Positions 1 through 5,509 of a stretch of 5,509 bases of DNA are shown in pieces; position 1 is the stretch's first letter; every line of letters starts with the position of its first letter. The notes below the pieces were generated by a model, which worked only from the letters and a program-made list of their open reading frames with translations, had not been told where the DNA came from and made no database searches. The stretch comes from Labilibaculum sp. GTDB lineage: Bacteria; Bacteroidota; Bacteroidia; Bacteroidales; Marinifilaceae. The stretch spans positions 1 to 5,509 of the forward strand of contig JADGFH010000435.1 in NCBI GenBank assembly GCA_016743925.1, given 5' to 3'. A program made the position numbers and the translations under genes.

Positions 1-6
1 GTTCTA

Positions 7-2520
7 TTAGTTCTTTGGCTTTTCATTTTGCATTTCAATGAAATCTGCTCCATGTCTAAAATCTCCAAGTAAGTGCTTACAGAAATATTCACTTCTAATC
101 CAAAAAGAATATTCGCTCATGTTTCCAAAACCATGGCGTTGGCCAGGATACATAAAGAAATCGAAACGCTTGTTTGCTTTAATAAGTGCATTTGCAACAC
201 GAACCGTATTAGCCGGATGAACATTGTTATCAATATCACCAGTAACCAGTAAAAGTTTGCCTTTTAGGTTTTTCGCCAAACTAGGATTCGTTGCTATTTT
301 GTAGACAAAAGTCGTGTCTCCTTTTTCAGAAACCTTTTCTTTTACACCATGATGCGTTTCGCTCCACCAGCGATTGTAAATGTTGTTATCATGATTACCA
401 GCTGCCGAAACAGCTACTTTAAAGAAATCTGGGTAAACCAACATTGCTGCCGTTGACATGAATCCACCACCAGAGTGTCCAAAAATACCCACTTTATTGA
501 TATCAATAAAATCGTGTCGGTTGGCAAGACGTTCCAATGCTACTTTCTTATCCAATAGAGGATAATCTCTCATGTTTCCATATCCATAGTTGTGATACCA
601 TTTTGAACGATCAGGATGACCGCCTCTGTGACCAACAGTAACGACAATAAATCCAAACTGTGCCATACGATCTGCTCTGTCCATACGAGTAGAGAAGCTT
701 TTGTATACTGCTTCGGTTTGTGGACCAGGATAAACGTAGGTTAAAATTGGATATTTCTTGCTTGGATCAAAGTTGAATGGCTTATACATTACACCGTGTA
801 GATTTGTAAATCCATCGGCGGCTTTTACGGTAAATATTTCTGGGAACTTGTAGCCTGCATCAAATAATATAGATAAATCTGCAGTTTCCAAATCCATAAT
901 CTTAGTTCCTTTAGAATCGTAAAGTTTCGATTCTGGAGTAGTATTTACTCTCGAAGAAGTATTTACAAAGTAATGTGTTTGGTCATTCAAACTAACTTTG
1001 TGATCGAAATTTCCTTTGTTCAATAGCTTTAATCCAGTACCATCAAAATTCACTCTGTAGAGGTGAACATAGTAAGGATCTTCACCTTTTACTTTGCCAT
1101 TGGCGGTGAAATAAAGTACTCTGTTCTTTTCATCAACACCTTGTACCTCGTCTGCATGCCATGCGCCAGAAGTGATTTGATTCTTTAGATTACCTTCTGC
1201 ATCGTACAAATAGAAATGTGCCCATCCATCACGTTCCGACCAGTGAATGAATTCTTTTCCCTTGTTGATAGAAACCAAAGAACGAGTTTCGATGTAGGTA
1301 TTCAATCTTTCTTCGATAATTACTTTAACTTCCCCGGTTGTTGTATTTGCCGAGCAGATATCAACTCGCTTCATATTACGGCTTGTACGTTTAATATACA
1401 ATTCATCGCTTGTTGCAGATAACCATGTAGAGAATTTTAAATCGTCATCACTATTCATTTTCTTTCTAGGAGCTCTTAGAATAGAAAGTGTTTGATCTTT
1501 GTAAGCATCCGTTTTTAGCATAACAGATTTTTTACTTTCCCAGTCGAAAACAAGCAATTCATATTGAGGAGCTTCTTTTTCTCCAGCCATATGATATTTA
1601 TAAGTTTCAAGAGTAGGGCGTCCTTTAGCTACTGAATTCAAAACCCAAAGATCTTTAACTTCACGTTCATCTTCTCGGCTAAGTGCAAACTTTTTAGAAT
1701 CTTTAGAGAAAGTTACATAAGCAGCTTTTCTATCGTCTTTTTCCTTCTCTTTTTCACTATTTGTTTTTCCGTATGAGCTAGTTCCGTAACAATAATTTAC
1801 AACACCATCAGTTGTTAATTCATGTTCCACAATAGTTGAATCTTTCTCACTTTTTTGAGCTTTCTTGTAATTTTCCATATCCATCCAATACAAATTGTAA
1901 TGTTTAGCAAAAATTACGTATTCCTTATTTGGAGCTACCGAAGCCCATTTTTTTTGTTCTAATGGTTTCTCGAATTCATCAAGAAGGTTTAGTTTTTTGC
2001 TTGCTATTTGGTATTCGAAATGCCAAATCTTAGCAACCATTTTTTTCTTCTTGCTCTTTTTCTTTTCGTCTTTATCTTTTTCTTCTTCTTGCTTGTCGCC
2101 GTCTTCTTCGTCCTTTTCCTCTTCTTCGGCAAGCTTACTCTTTACCTCAAATTGCAAAACGCTTTCATTTTTAATGAATTTTAGTTTGCTGATACTAAGG
2201 TTTTGAGCGTTGAAAGGATCTCCTGTTAAACGACTCATATCCGAGGCCATTTTAACCGCATCGAACAATTGTTTTTTGCTATTTCGGATCGGATCAACCA
2301 AATAGTATTTTTGTCCTTCAGACGTACGATAGGAGTACCAAAATTTTTCTCCATTCTTTAACCAGTGTGGATTTACAGAGGTAGAGAATACCATTCCACG
2401 CAATTTAGTAGGCGAAAAGCGAGAAGGTAATTCATAGTTGGCTTCGCTCACAGGTGTGTTTTGCGCAAATAAGCCAATTCCTATCATGACAAACAGGAAT
2501 GTTAGTAGATTTTTTTTCAT
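7..2520 (-). CDS. Exported S9 family serine peptidase (DPP IV / prolyl oligopeptidase type)
   Basis: An 837-residue secreted peptidase, probably periplasmic, expected to cut short peptides, often after proline or alanine. Residues 1-19 form a signal peptide (two lysines, hydrophobic core, LFA then Q20) with no lipobox cysteine. Residues about 40-550 resemble the DPP IV N-terminal beta-propeller, including the family motif SERDGW (428-433). Residues about 560-825 are the alpha/beta-hydrolase domain. The catalytic triad is visible: Ser683 in GHSGGG (681-686), Asp764 in GDIDNNVH, and His796 in GQRHGFG. Tyr597 in YVYPGP matches the oxyanion tyrosine of DPP IV. At 837 residues it is longer than a typical DPP IV (about 720-770), partly because of a charged insert at 131-160. 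The Glu-Glu motif that binds the substrate N-terminus in true DPP IV is not clear, so dipeptidyl-peptidase specificity is unproven. The ATG at 2518-2520 is the only start that keeps the signal peptide. The gene is intact, and its TAA stop lies at the window edge. Confidence 0.95.
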   Translation of the reverse strand: MKKNLLTFLFVMIGIGLFAQNTPVSEANYELPSRFSPTKLRGMVFSTSVNPHWLKNGEKFWYSYRTSEGQKYYLVDPIRNSKKQLFDAVKMASDMSRLTGDPFNAQNLSISKLKFIKNESVLQFEVKSKLAEEEEKDEEDGDKQEEEKDKDEKKKSKKKKMVAKIWHFEYQIASKKLNLLDEFEKPLEQKKWASVAPNKEYVIFAKHYNLYWMDMENYKKAQKSEKDSTIVEHELTTDGVVNYCYGTSSYGKTNSEKEKEKDDRKAAYVTFSKDSKKFALSREDEREVKDLWVLNSVAKGRPTLETYKYHMAGEKEAPQYELLVFDWESKKSVMLKTDAYKDQTLSILRAPRKKMNSDDDLKFSTWLSATSDELYIKRTSRNMKRVDICSANTTTGEVKVIIEERLNTYIETRSLVSINKGKEFIHWSERDGWAHFYLYDAEGNLKNQITSGAWHADEVQGVDEKNRVLYFTANGKVKGEDPYYVHLYRVNFDGTGLKLLNKGNFDHKVSLNDQTHYFVNTSSRVNTTPESKLYDSKGTKIMDLETADLSILFDAGYKFPEIFTVKAADGFTNLHGVMYKPFNFDPSKKYPILTYVYPGPQTEAVYKSFSTRMDRADRMAQFGFIVVTVGHRGGHPDRSKWYHNYGYGNMRDYPLLDKKVALERLANRHDFIDINKVGIFGHSGGGFMSTAAMLVYPDFFKVAVSAAGNHDNNIYNRWWSETHHGVKEKVSEKGDTTFVYKIATNPSLAKNLKGKLLLVTGDIDNNVHPANTVRVANALIKANKRFDFFMYPGQRHGFGNMSEYSFWIRSEYFCKHLLGDFRHGADFIEMQNEKPKN
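2041..2130 (-). other. Low-complexity charged insert in the S9 peptidase
   Basis: This stretch encodes residues 131-160 of the peptidase, made almost only of Glu, Asp and Lys. The first half is mostly acidic and the end is strongly basic (KKKSKKKK). On the + strand it reads as a TTC/CTT-rich tract. It lies inside the propeller region between normal-looking strand sequences, so it is most likely a flexible surface loop. A second, shorter charged stretch follows at residues about 255-265. No function is known to me. Loops of this kind vary a lot between relatives and may have grown by codon-repeat slippage. Confidence 0.8.
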
Positions 2521-2540
2521 GATTGAACAATTATTATTGT

Positions 2541-2560
2541 GTTGTTTTAAGTTGTTTTAA
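2541..2560. repeat. Perfect tandem 10-bp repeat upstream of the S9 peptidase
   Basis: The decamer GTTGTTTTAA occurs twice back to back (2541-2550 and 2551-2560). It lies between the TAnnTTTG match at 2570-2577 and the peptidase start codon at 2520, so it would be at the beginning of the transcript leader. A small inverted repeat, ACAAT/ATTGT (2527-2531 and 2536-2540), sits between it and the start codon. It could be a regulator-binding site or a leader element, or a chance duplication in AT-rich DNA. Confidence 0.6.
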
Positions 2561-2569
2561 AAAAGAGCT

Positions 2570-2577
2570 CAAAAATA
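2570..2577 (-). promoter_or_regulatory. Candidate Bacteroidota -7 promoter element for the S9 peptidase
   Basis: On the minus strand this reads TATTTTTG, a full match to the Bacteroidota -7 consensus TAnnTTTG. It lies 50 bp upstream of the start codon, giving an expected leader of about 40 nt. No TTTG is found at the usual -33 distance. The nearest TTG on that strand (2591-2593) leaves only a 13-bp spacer, so the match rests on the -7 element alone. Confidence 0.4.
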
Positions 2578-2655
2578 AGATTAAGAGTGACAATTAAGGA
2601 GGATTAAATCGATAAATAAGTGGAATAAATTCATTTTTCGATGAGCATAGGTATT

Positions 2656-2686
2656 TTCTGGATGTATAGTTGTTATACTTCCAGAA
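2656..2686. terminator. Strong hairpin between the GNAT and peptidase genes, possible transcript end
   Basis: An inverted repeat pairs TTCTGGA (2656-2662) with TCCAGAA (2680-2686), then after one T-T mismatch pairs GTATA (2664-2668) with TATAC (2674-2678), leaving a 5-nt loop. It starts 25 nt after the GNAT stop codon and is the best structure in this 190-bp gap. Neither strand has a clear run of T after it, so it may act as a 3'-end stabiliser, a factor-dependent end, or an operator rather than a classic intrinsic terminator. Confidence 0.45.
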
Positions 2687-2710
2687 TAAGGTCAACAAAT
2701 TCCTTTTTTC

Positions 2711-3565
2711 TTATAATTTTTTAATCATTTCAAATTGTTTTCCCAATGGTTTAATAGAGTTTGCTTCTAAAAATTTTGTAATTGAGGTGCAGTTTATAGC
2801 TGTATTGATAATTTTTATGGAATTGTGTTGGTTGATTTTTAAAATATGGGAGAGTAGATAGTTTCCAATTCCTTTTCTTCTATACTTTTTATCGACAGCA
2901 ATTTGTGTTATATCACCAGACTTTGGCTCAAAAATGCAATAGCCAATTAATCTTTCTGAATCAATAATGCCTATGAATTCAAAATCGAGTGGGTTTCGGG
3001 AAATGGCTTCAAAGCTATTTTGCCAAGACGGATTAAAATCGCAAAATTCTGACATCAATTTGTTATCGCTTAAATCAATGTCAATTAGTTGATATGCCTT
3101 ATTTACTTGCTCTGCACTAAGATTTAGTTCAGAATTATCTTTCACGAAATAATTAAACTCTCTACTCACTTCGAAACCTAATTTTTTATAAATAGAAACC
3201 GCTTTTTCATTGTGTTGCAATACCTCCAATAGGTATTGTCCAACTCCTGATTTTTTAAGATATGGAATAGAATGCTTAAATATTTCAGATGCAAGCCCCT
3301 TTCCACGATATTCTTTTATTGTACCGGTGCCAGTGTCGTAAGCTGTTTTTGTGCCGTTAAAAGCTCCAATTCCATTTAGTGTGAAAGCAACAATCTTATC
3401 ATTTGCATAGGCGGCAAAAGATAGTTCGGGTGCAAATCCTCTTCTTTGCATCATGCGAATGAACTCTTCTTGACTTAGCTGAATTTCGTAATCGTTAAAG
3501 GCTTGTGCAAATGCGTCGTAAATAGCATCTGGGTTTTCTTTTTTGAGAGATTTAATTCTCGTCAT
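2711..3565 (-). CDS. Double-domain GNAT family N-acetyltransferase
   Basis: A 284-residue cytosolic protein with two GNAT folds in tandem, expected to move an acetyl group from acetyl-CoA to an amine. The N-terminal domain (about 1-140) has the acetyl-CoA pyrophosphate loop Arg87-x-x-Gly90-x-Ala92 (YRGKGLA) and a typical motif B ending in N...A...IYKKLGF (about 119-131). The C-terminal domain (about 155-284) has a second loop, Arg229-x-x-Gly232-x-Gly234 (YRRKGIG), after QIAV. Both loops look intact, so both sites may bind acetyl-CoA; in many tandem GNATs one domain is only structural. The substrate cannot be told from sequence. It starts 24 bp after the DUF1697 stop codon on the same strand, so the two are probably co-transcribed. 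No clear Shine-Dalgarno precedes the ATG, as is usual in Bacteroidota. Confidence 0.9.
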   Translation of the reverse strand: MTRIKSLKKENPDAIYDAFAQAFNDYEIQLSQEEFIRMMQRRGFAPELSFAAYANDKIVAFTLNGIGAFNGTKTAYDTGTGTIKEYRGKGLASEIFKHSIPYLKKSGVGQYLLEVLQHNEKAVSIYKKLGFEVSREFNYFVKDNSELNLSAEQVNKAYQLIDIDLSDNKLMSEFCDFNPSWQNSFEAISRNPLDFEFIGIIDSERLIGYCIFEPKSGDITQIAVDKKYRRKGIGNYLLSHILKINQHNSIKIINTAINCTSITKFLEANSIKPLGKQFEMIKKL

Positions 3566-3589
3566 AATTTTAGACTATTTTTCAGATGA

Positions 3590-4132
3590 TTACTCGGATA
3601 ATTCTAAAAGCTTTAAAACCGTTTTCCAATTGCGTGTAGTTGATCGAACTTTTAGCTTCGATTCAAAAAACTGGTTGCTTAATTTCGTTTTGTGATAAGG
3701 ACCAGTACAAAAAATAAAGACATTTTGATTTCTTATTTGAAATTCGTCTGGAGAAAAATTCAAATTACTTATTTTATCAACTAAATCCGCTTCTGGTTTT
3801 TGATTAAGGAAGGTGAGGCAGATACTTTCAATAGGCTTTGTTTCGGTATATGGGTTAGTTTGAATGGCCTCTTTTAGTGCATCGGTCCTCATTACAATTA
3901 CAGGAACATCAAAACCATATTCTTTCTTTACAGCATCTTCTATTTTATTTGCTAATTCAGAAGTAGATTGTTCACTGTGTTCGAAAATCACATTTCCACT
4001 TTGTATGTAACTGATGCAATTAGAAAAACCTAAGTTGGAATACAGATCTTTTAGATCTGCCATTAGAATCCTACGTTTTCCTCCAACGTTAATTCCTCTT
4101 AATAGAGAAATGTATTTAGTCTTGTTATTCAT
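3590..4132 (-). CDS. DUF1697 family protein
   Basis: A complete 180-residue member of the DUF1697 family (Pfam PF08002), small cytosolic proteins of unknown biochemical role. The three family signatures are present: SLLRGINVGGK near the N-terminus (9-19), SYIQSGNVIF (41-50), and TTRNWKTV near the C-terminus (165-172). The length is normal for the family and nothing appears broken. There is no signal peptide or membrane segment. It is the first gene of a likely two-gene operon with the GNAT acetyltransferase. A 16-bp palindrome and a TATATTTA element lie just upstream and may control it. The family call is firm; no function should be inferred beyond it. Confidence 0.92.
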   Translation of the reverse strand: MNNKTKYISLLRGINVGGKRRILMADLKDLYSNLGFSNCISYIQSGNVIFEHSEQSTSELANKIEDAVKKEYGFDVPVIVMRTDALKEAIQTNPYTETKPIESICLTFLNQKPEADLVDKISNLNFSPDEFQIRNQNVFIFCTGPYHKTKLSNQFFESKLKVRSTTRNWKTVLKLLELSE

Positions 4133-4151
4133 GTAAAAATAAAATTGAAAC

Positions 4152-4159
4152 TAAATATA
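4152..4159 (-). promoter_or_regulatory. Weak -7 type promoter element for the DUF1697-GNAT operon
   Basis: On the minus strand this reads TATATTTA, differing from TAnnTTTG only in the last base. It lies 19 bp before the DUF1697 start codon. The same octamer stands in front of the thioesterase gene. No matching -33 element is seen at the usual distance, so this is a tentative call. Confidence 0.25.
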
Positions 4160-4175
4160 CAATTAATAATTCAGC

Positions 4176-4191
4176 TTTTAGAATTCTAAAA
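4176..4191. promoter_or_regulatory. 16-bp perfect palindrome upstream of the DUF1697 gene
   Basis: TTTTAGAATTCTAAAA is perfectly self-complementary. It begins 43 bp before the DUF1697 start codon and just upstream of the TATATTTA element, a position that suits a dimeric regulator's operator. AT-rich palindromes of this size can arise by chance, and no regulator family is indicated. Confidence 0.35.
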
Positions 4192-4200
4192 ATGCCTTGC

Positions 4201-4249
4201 AAATCAGTGATCAGAAGATAATTTTGGGTCTGGTTAAAATCAGTCATCA
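4201..4249. repeat. Imperfect 13-bp direct repeat
   Basis: AAATCAGTGATCA (4201-4213) recurs as AAATCAGTCATCA (4237-4249) with one mismatch and a 36-bp period. It borders the hairpin block that starts at 4259. It may belong to the same element or be a chance repeat. Confidence 0.4.
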
Positions 4250-4258
4250 CTTTTTCTC

Positions 4259-4446
4259 GAGCCTGAATGGCTCAAATAAAATAGCCAAGGGTAAATGAGT
4301 ACAGCGAATGTCACCCTTGGATATTAGTGTAGCAGTAAGTACCGGCGCAAGTAAAAAAACATTTAGAAAACGATTCATGTTTGCGTCGGATAAAGCAAAA
4401 GGTATATTGTCGAAGATTGAAATCCGAACTTTAGGAAAGTTCCGGT
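4259..4446. repeat. Block of consecutive hairpins, possible REP-like or structured RNA element
   Basis: Four inverted repeats follow one another. GAGCC (4259-4263) pairs with GGCTC (4269-4273) over a 5-nt loop. CCAAGGGT (4285-4292) pairs with ACCCTTGG (4313-4320). CCGGCGCAA (4342-4350) pairs with TTGCGTCGG (4381-4389) with one G-U pair if transcribed on +. CCG-AACTTT (4424-4432) pairs with AAAGTT-CGG (4436-4446) with a 2-nt bulge. The stems are richer in G+C than the flanks. Paired short hairpins with a GAGCC-loop-GGCTC start resemble repetitive extragenic elements I recall from Bacteroidota intergenic DNA, but this is from memory. The block sits in the 466-bp gap between the thioesterase and DUF1697 genes. 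An open frame of 60 codons overlaps it on + (4308-4490) but is not convincing as a gene. Confidence 0.45.
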
Positions 4447-4553
4447 AATTTGTGAATCAAAGCTTGTTTTTAGAATGCTCGACTGTTAGGGATTTCCAAT
4501 AAGGGGATCATATCAGGACTCTTTGCTTTGTTAAACGCGGCAATGCCAAAAGA

Positions 4554-4583
4554 AAAACCACAAAAATAATCTTTTGTAGTTTT
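4554..4583 (-). terminator. Rho-independent terminator of the thioesterase gene
   Basis: Read on the minus strand, AAAACTACAAAA pairs with TTTTGTGGTTTT over a 6-nt loop, giving 12 pairs including one G-U. It begins 15 nt after the thioesterase stop codon and is followed by TTTTTCTTTT on the minus strand, partly inside the stem. The G-U pair exists only in the minus-strand RNA, while the + strand has a C-A mismatch there, which supports the minus direction. The stem is A/T-rich, so it is moderate in strength. Confidence 0.6.
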
Positions 4584-4598
4584 CCTGTTTGTAGCTTT

Positions 4599-5027
4599 TT
4601 ACTCTACTAAACTTTCTATTTGTGCCTTCTCGTATGCTTCTATTAATCTTTCAGGAACAAGAGATGGCCTTTTTTTCTCAATATTATAAAAGCAACCAAT
4701 TTGTTTCCCTTTGCAGTGTAGAATATCCTTAGATCGAATCTCAAATTCCATTTCCCATTTACTGGATCCTAGGTTTTTAATGGTACAAATTCCTATTGGC
4801 TGATCGTGAATGGTAATGGGGGTTTTATAGTTGATTTCGGTTTTGATTAAAATAGGGGAGATCCCTGCAGTAATCATTTCCTGATATGGATAATGTTTGT
4901 CAAGGAATAAAAGCCGCATGTCTTCGAACCATCGTATGTAAACAATATTGCTTACAATACCCATGGCATCAATGTCATAAACCTTTACGTTTATATCCAT
5001 TTTAACTGTCATTGAATAATCTATCAT
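4599..5027 (-). CDS. Acyl-CoA thioesterase, 4HBT (hotdog-fold) family
   Basis: A 142-residue cytosolic protein of the 4-hydroxybenzoyl-CoA thioesterase / YbgC-like family, expected to hydrolyse an acyl-CoA or acyl-ACP thioester. The active-site signature is near the N-terminus: YDIDAMGIVSN (17-27), where Asp20 aligns with the catalytic Asp17 of the Pseudomonas enzyme, followed by Y-x-RWFED (30-36). The later stretch INYKTPITIHD (65-75) fits the hotdog strands of the family, and total length is normal. The true substrate is not evident. The chosen ATG is the first in frame; Met6 (5012) and Met10 (5000) are alternatives that would bring Asp20 closer to the usual position, and no Shine-Dalgarno settles the choice. 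The gene appears to stand alone, with its own terminator and a large gap on each side. Confidence 0.9.
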   Translation of the reverse strand: MIDYSMTVKMDINVKVYDIDAMGIVSNIVYIRWFEDMRLLFLDKHYPYQEMITAGISPILIKTEINYKTPITIHDQPIGICTIKNLGSSKWEMEFEIRSKDILHCKGKQIGCFYNIEKKRPSLVPERLIEAYEKAQIESLVE

Positions 5028-5062
5028 TATTTGTAGTCTGTTTAATGGTTGTTTTTGCCCTA

Positions 5063-5094
5063 TAAATATACACTTTCTGGCTTTAATAAGTAAA
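5063..5094 (-). promoter_or_regulatory. Candidate promoter of the thioesterase gene
   Basis: On the minus strand TTTA (5091-5094) is followed after 20 bp by TATATTTA (5063-5070). Each differs from the Bacteroidota elements TTTG (-33) and TAnnTTTG (-7) only in the final base, and the spacing is as expected. The start codon lies 35 bp further on. This is the best promoter-like pair in front of the gene but is not strong. Confidence 0.35.
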
Positions 5095-5406
5095 TTTTTA
5101 TGTTATTCTTCTGAATGTAATTTGGAATCTTTTTTATAATGAATAGCAAAAGACGATTGAGCAAGTAAGATCCTGTTTTGAATAATTAGTGTGCCATGGC
5201 GTTCGATCCAAAAAACTACGGAAAACCTTCCATTTTAATAAGTTTTGACAGGGTATTTTTTCCTTAAGGGATAAAAACAGTCTTCGAAAAGGTAATTTAT
5301 ATTTTATATAATATTTATCACTTTCTTCGTTTACTATCTCTAAAAAAAAGAATACCTTAGTTTGGTTTTAGAAAATAACAATACATATTAATCGTATAAG
5401 GAAGAA

Positions 5407-5422
5407 TATTTTTGCAAAAATA
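5407..5422. promoter_or_regulatory. 16-bp palindrome carrying a TAnnTTTG element on both strands
   Basis: TATTTTTGCAAAAATA is perfectly self-complementary. Each strand reads TATTTTTG, a full match to the Bacteroidota -7 element TAnnTTTG. On + it could start transcription toward a gene beyond the right edge of the window; on - it would give a leader of nearly 400 nt for the thioesterase. No TTTG is seen at the -33 position on +. It could instead be an operator. Confidence 0.35.
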
Positions 5423-5509
5423 GAAGCCTTTTTAAACTGTATTTAGGAGGATAATAAATATAGGGTCAACTACTTACGAAAAGTGACAGATAGGTGGTAG
5501 ACACATAGC

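Larger units (their letters stand above)
5028..5509. other. Gene-free AT-rich region at the right end
   Basis: I find no supported gene in these 482 bases on either strand. The region holds the likely thioesterase promoter (5063-5094), an imperfect hairpin centred on CCTTAAGG (5262-5269), a very AT-rich tract (about 5291-5320), a run of eight A (5342-5349), the palindrome at 5407-5422, and an isolated AGGAGG (5445-5450) with no start codon within reach. It may be the space between the thioesterase gene and a gene beyond the window. Confidence 0.6.

Noticed and set aside
2641..2724. A 27-codon + strand open frame in the gap between the GNAT and peptidase genes.
   Set aside because: It runs through the hairpin at 2656-2686 and into the antisense of the GNAT gene, with no ribosome-binding site at a suitable distance.
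2670..2861. A 63-codon + strand open frame antisense to the end of the GNAT gene.
   Set aside because: It mirrors a well-supported GNAT coding sequence and has no promoter or family match of its own.
4125..4247. A 40-codon minus-strand open frame that overlaps the start of the DUF1697 gene.
   Set aside because: Nearly all of it lies in AT-rich upstream DNA, it spans the candidate promoter and palindrome, and it has no recognisable features. A leader peptide is possible but unsupported.
4308..4490. A 60-codon open frame on the + strand across the hairpin block.
   Set aside because: It has no ribosome-binding site or promoter, runs against all neighbouring genes, overlaps the hairpins, and shows no family I recognise. 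It is more likely a by-product of a repeat element.
5255..5277. Imperfect hairpin around CCTTAAGG, flanked by T and A runs.
   Set aside because: The pairing is weak and interrupted, and there is no gene on either side at a distance that would make it a terminator.
5445..5450. AGGAGG resembling a Shine-Dalgarno site on the + strand.
   Set aside because: No ATG, GTG or TTG follows at a usable distance, and Bacteroidota rarely depend on this motif.
1..5509. CRISPR arrays, tRNA or rRNA genes, transposase genes, or a defence system.
   Set aside because: No regularly spaced repeats, no tRNA or rRNA-like sequences and no transposase, nuclease or helicase motifs were seen on either strand.

Overview
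This AT-rich window (roughly one third G+C by eye) looks like a chromosomal segment of a Bacteroidota bacterium. Four things point that way: the S9 peptidase has a signal peptide ending LFA-Q, typical of that phylum; the ribosome-binding sites in front of the genes are weak or absent; there are matches to the Bacteroidota -7 promoter element TAnnTTTG; and DUF1697, tandem GNAT and 4HBT genes are common in those genomes. The genus cannot be fixed from the sequence alone.

All four convincing genes lie on the minus strand, so transcription reads from right to left. From the right: about 480 bp with no gene (5028-5509), holding a perfect 16-bp palindrome and a weak promoter for the next gene; a 4HBT-fold (hotdog) acyl-CoA thioesterase (4599-5027) followed by a good hairpin terminator; a 466-bp gap (4133-4598) with several consecutive hairpins and no convincing gene; a DUF1697 protein (3590-4132) and a double-GNAT acetyltransferase (2711-3565) separated by only 24 bp, probably one operon; a 190-bp gap with a strong hairpin, a TAnnTTTG match and a perfect 10-bp tandem repeat; and a large exported S9 (prolyl oligopeptidase/DPP IV type) peptidase (7-2520) that fills the left half.

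The genes do not form an obvious pathway. The peptidase is a periplasmic peptide-degrading enzyme, and the others are small cytosolic housekeeping or accessory enzymes. Nothing in the coding content looks like a new defence or mobile system. The least explained parts are non-coding: the hairpin block at 4259-4446, which looks like a repeat-type or RNA element, and the palindromes and tandem repeat near the promoters. The most unusual coding feature is a strongly charged, acidic-then-basic insert in the propeller part of the peptidase.
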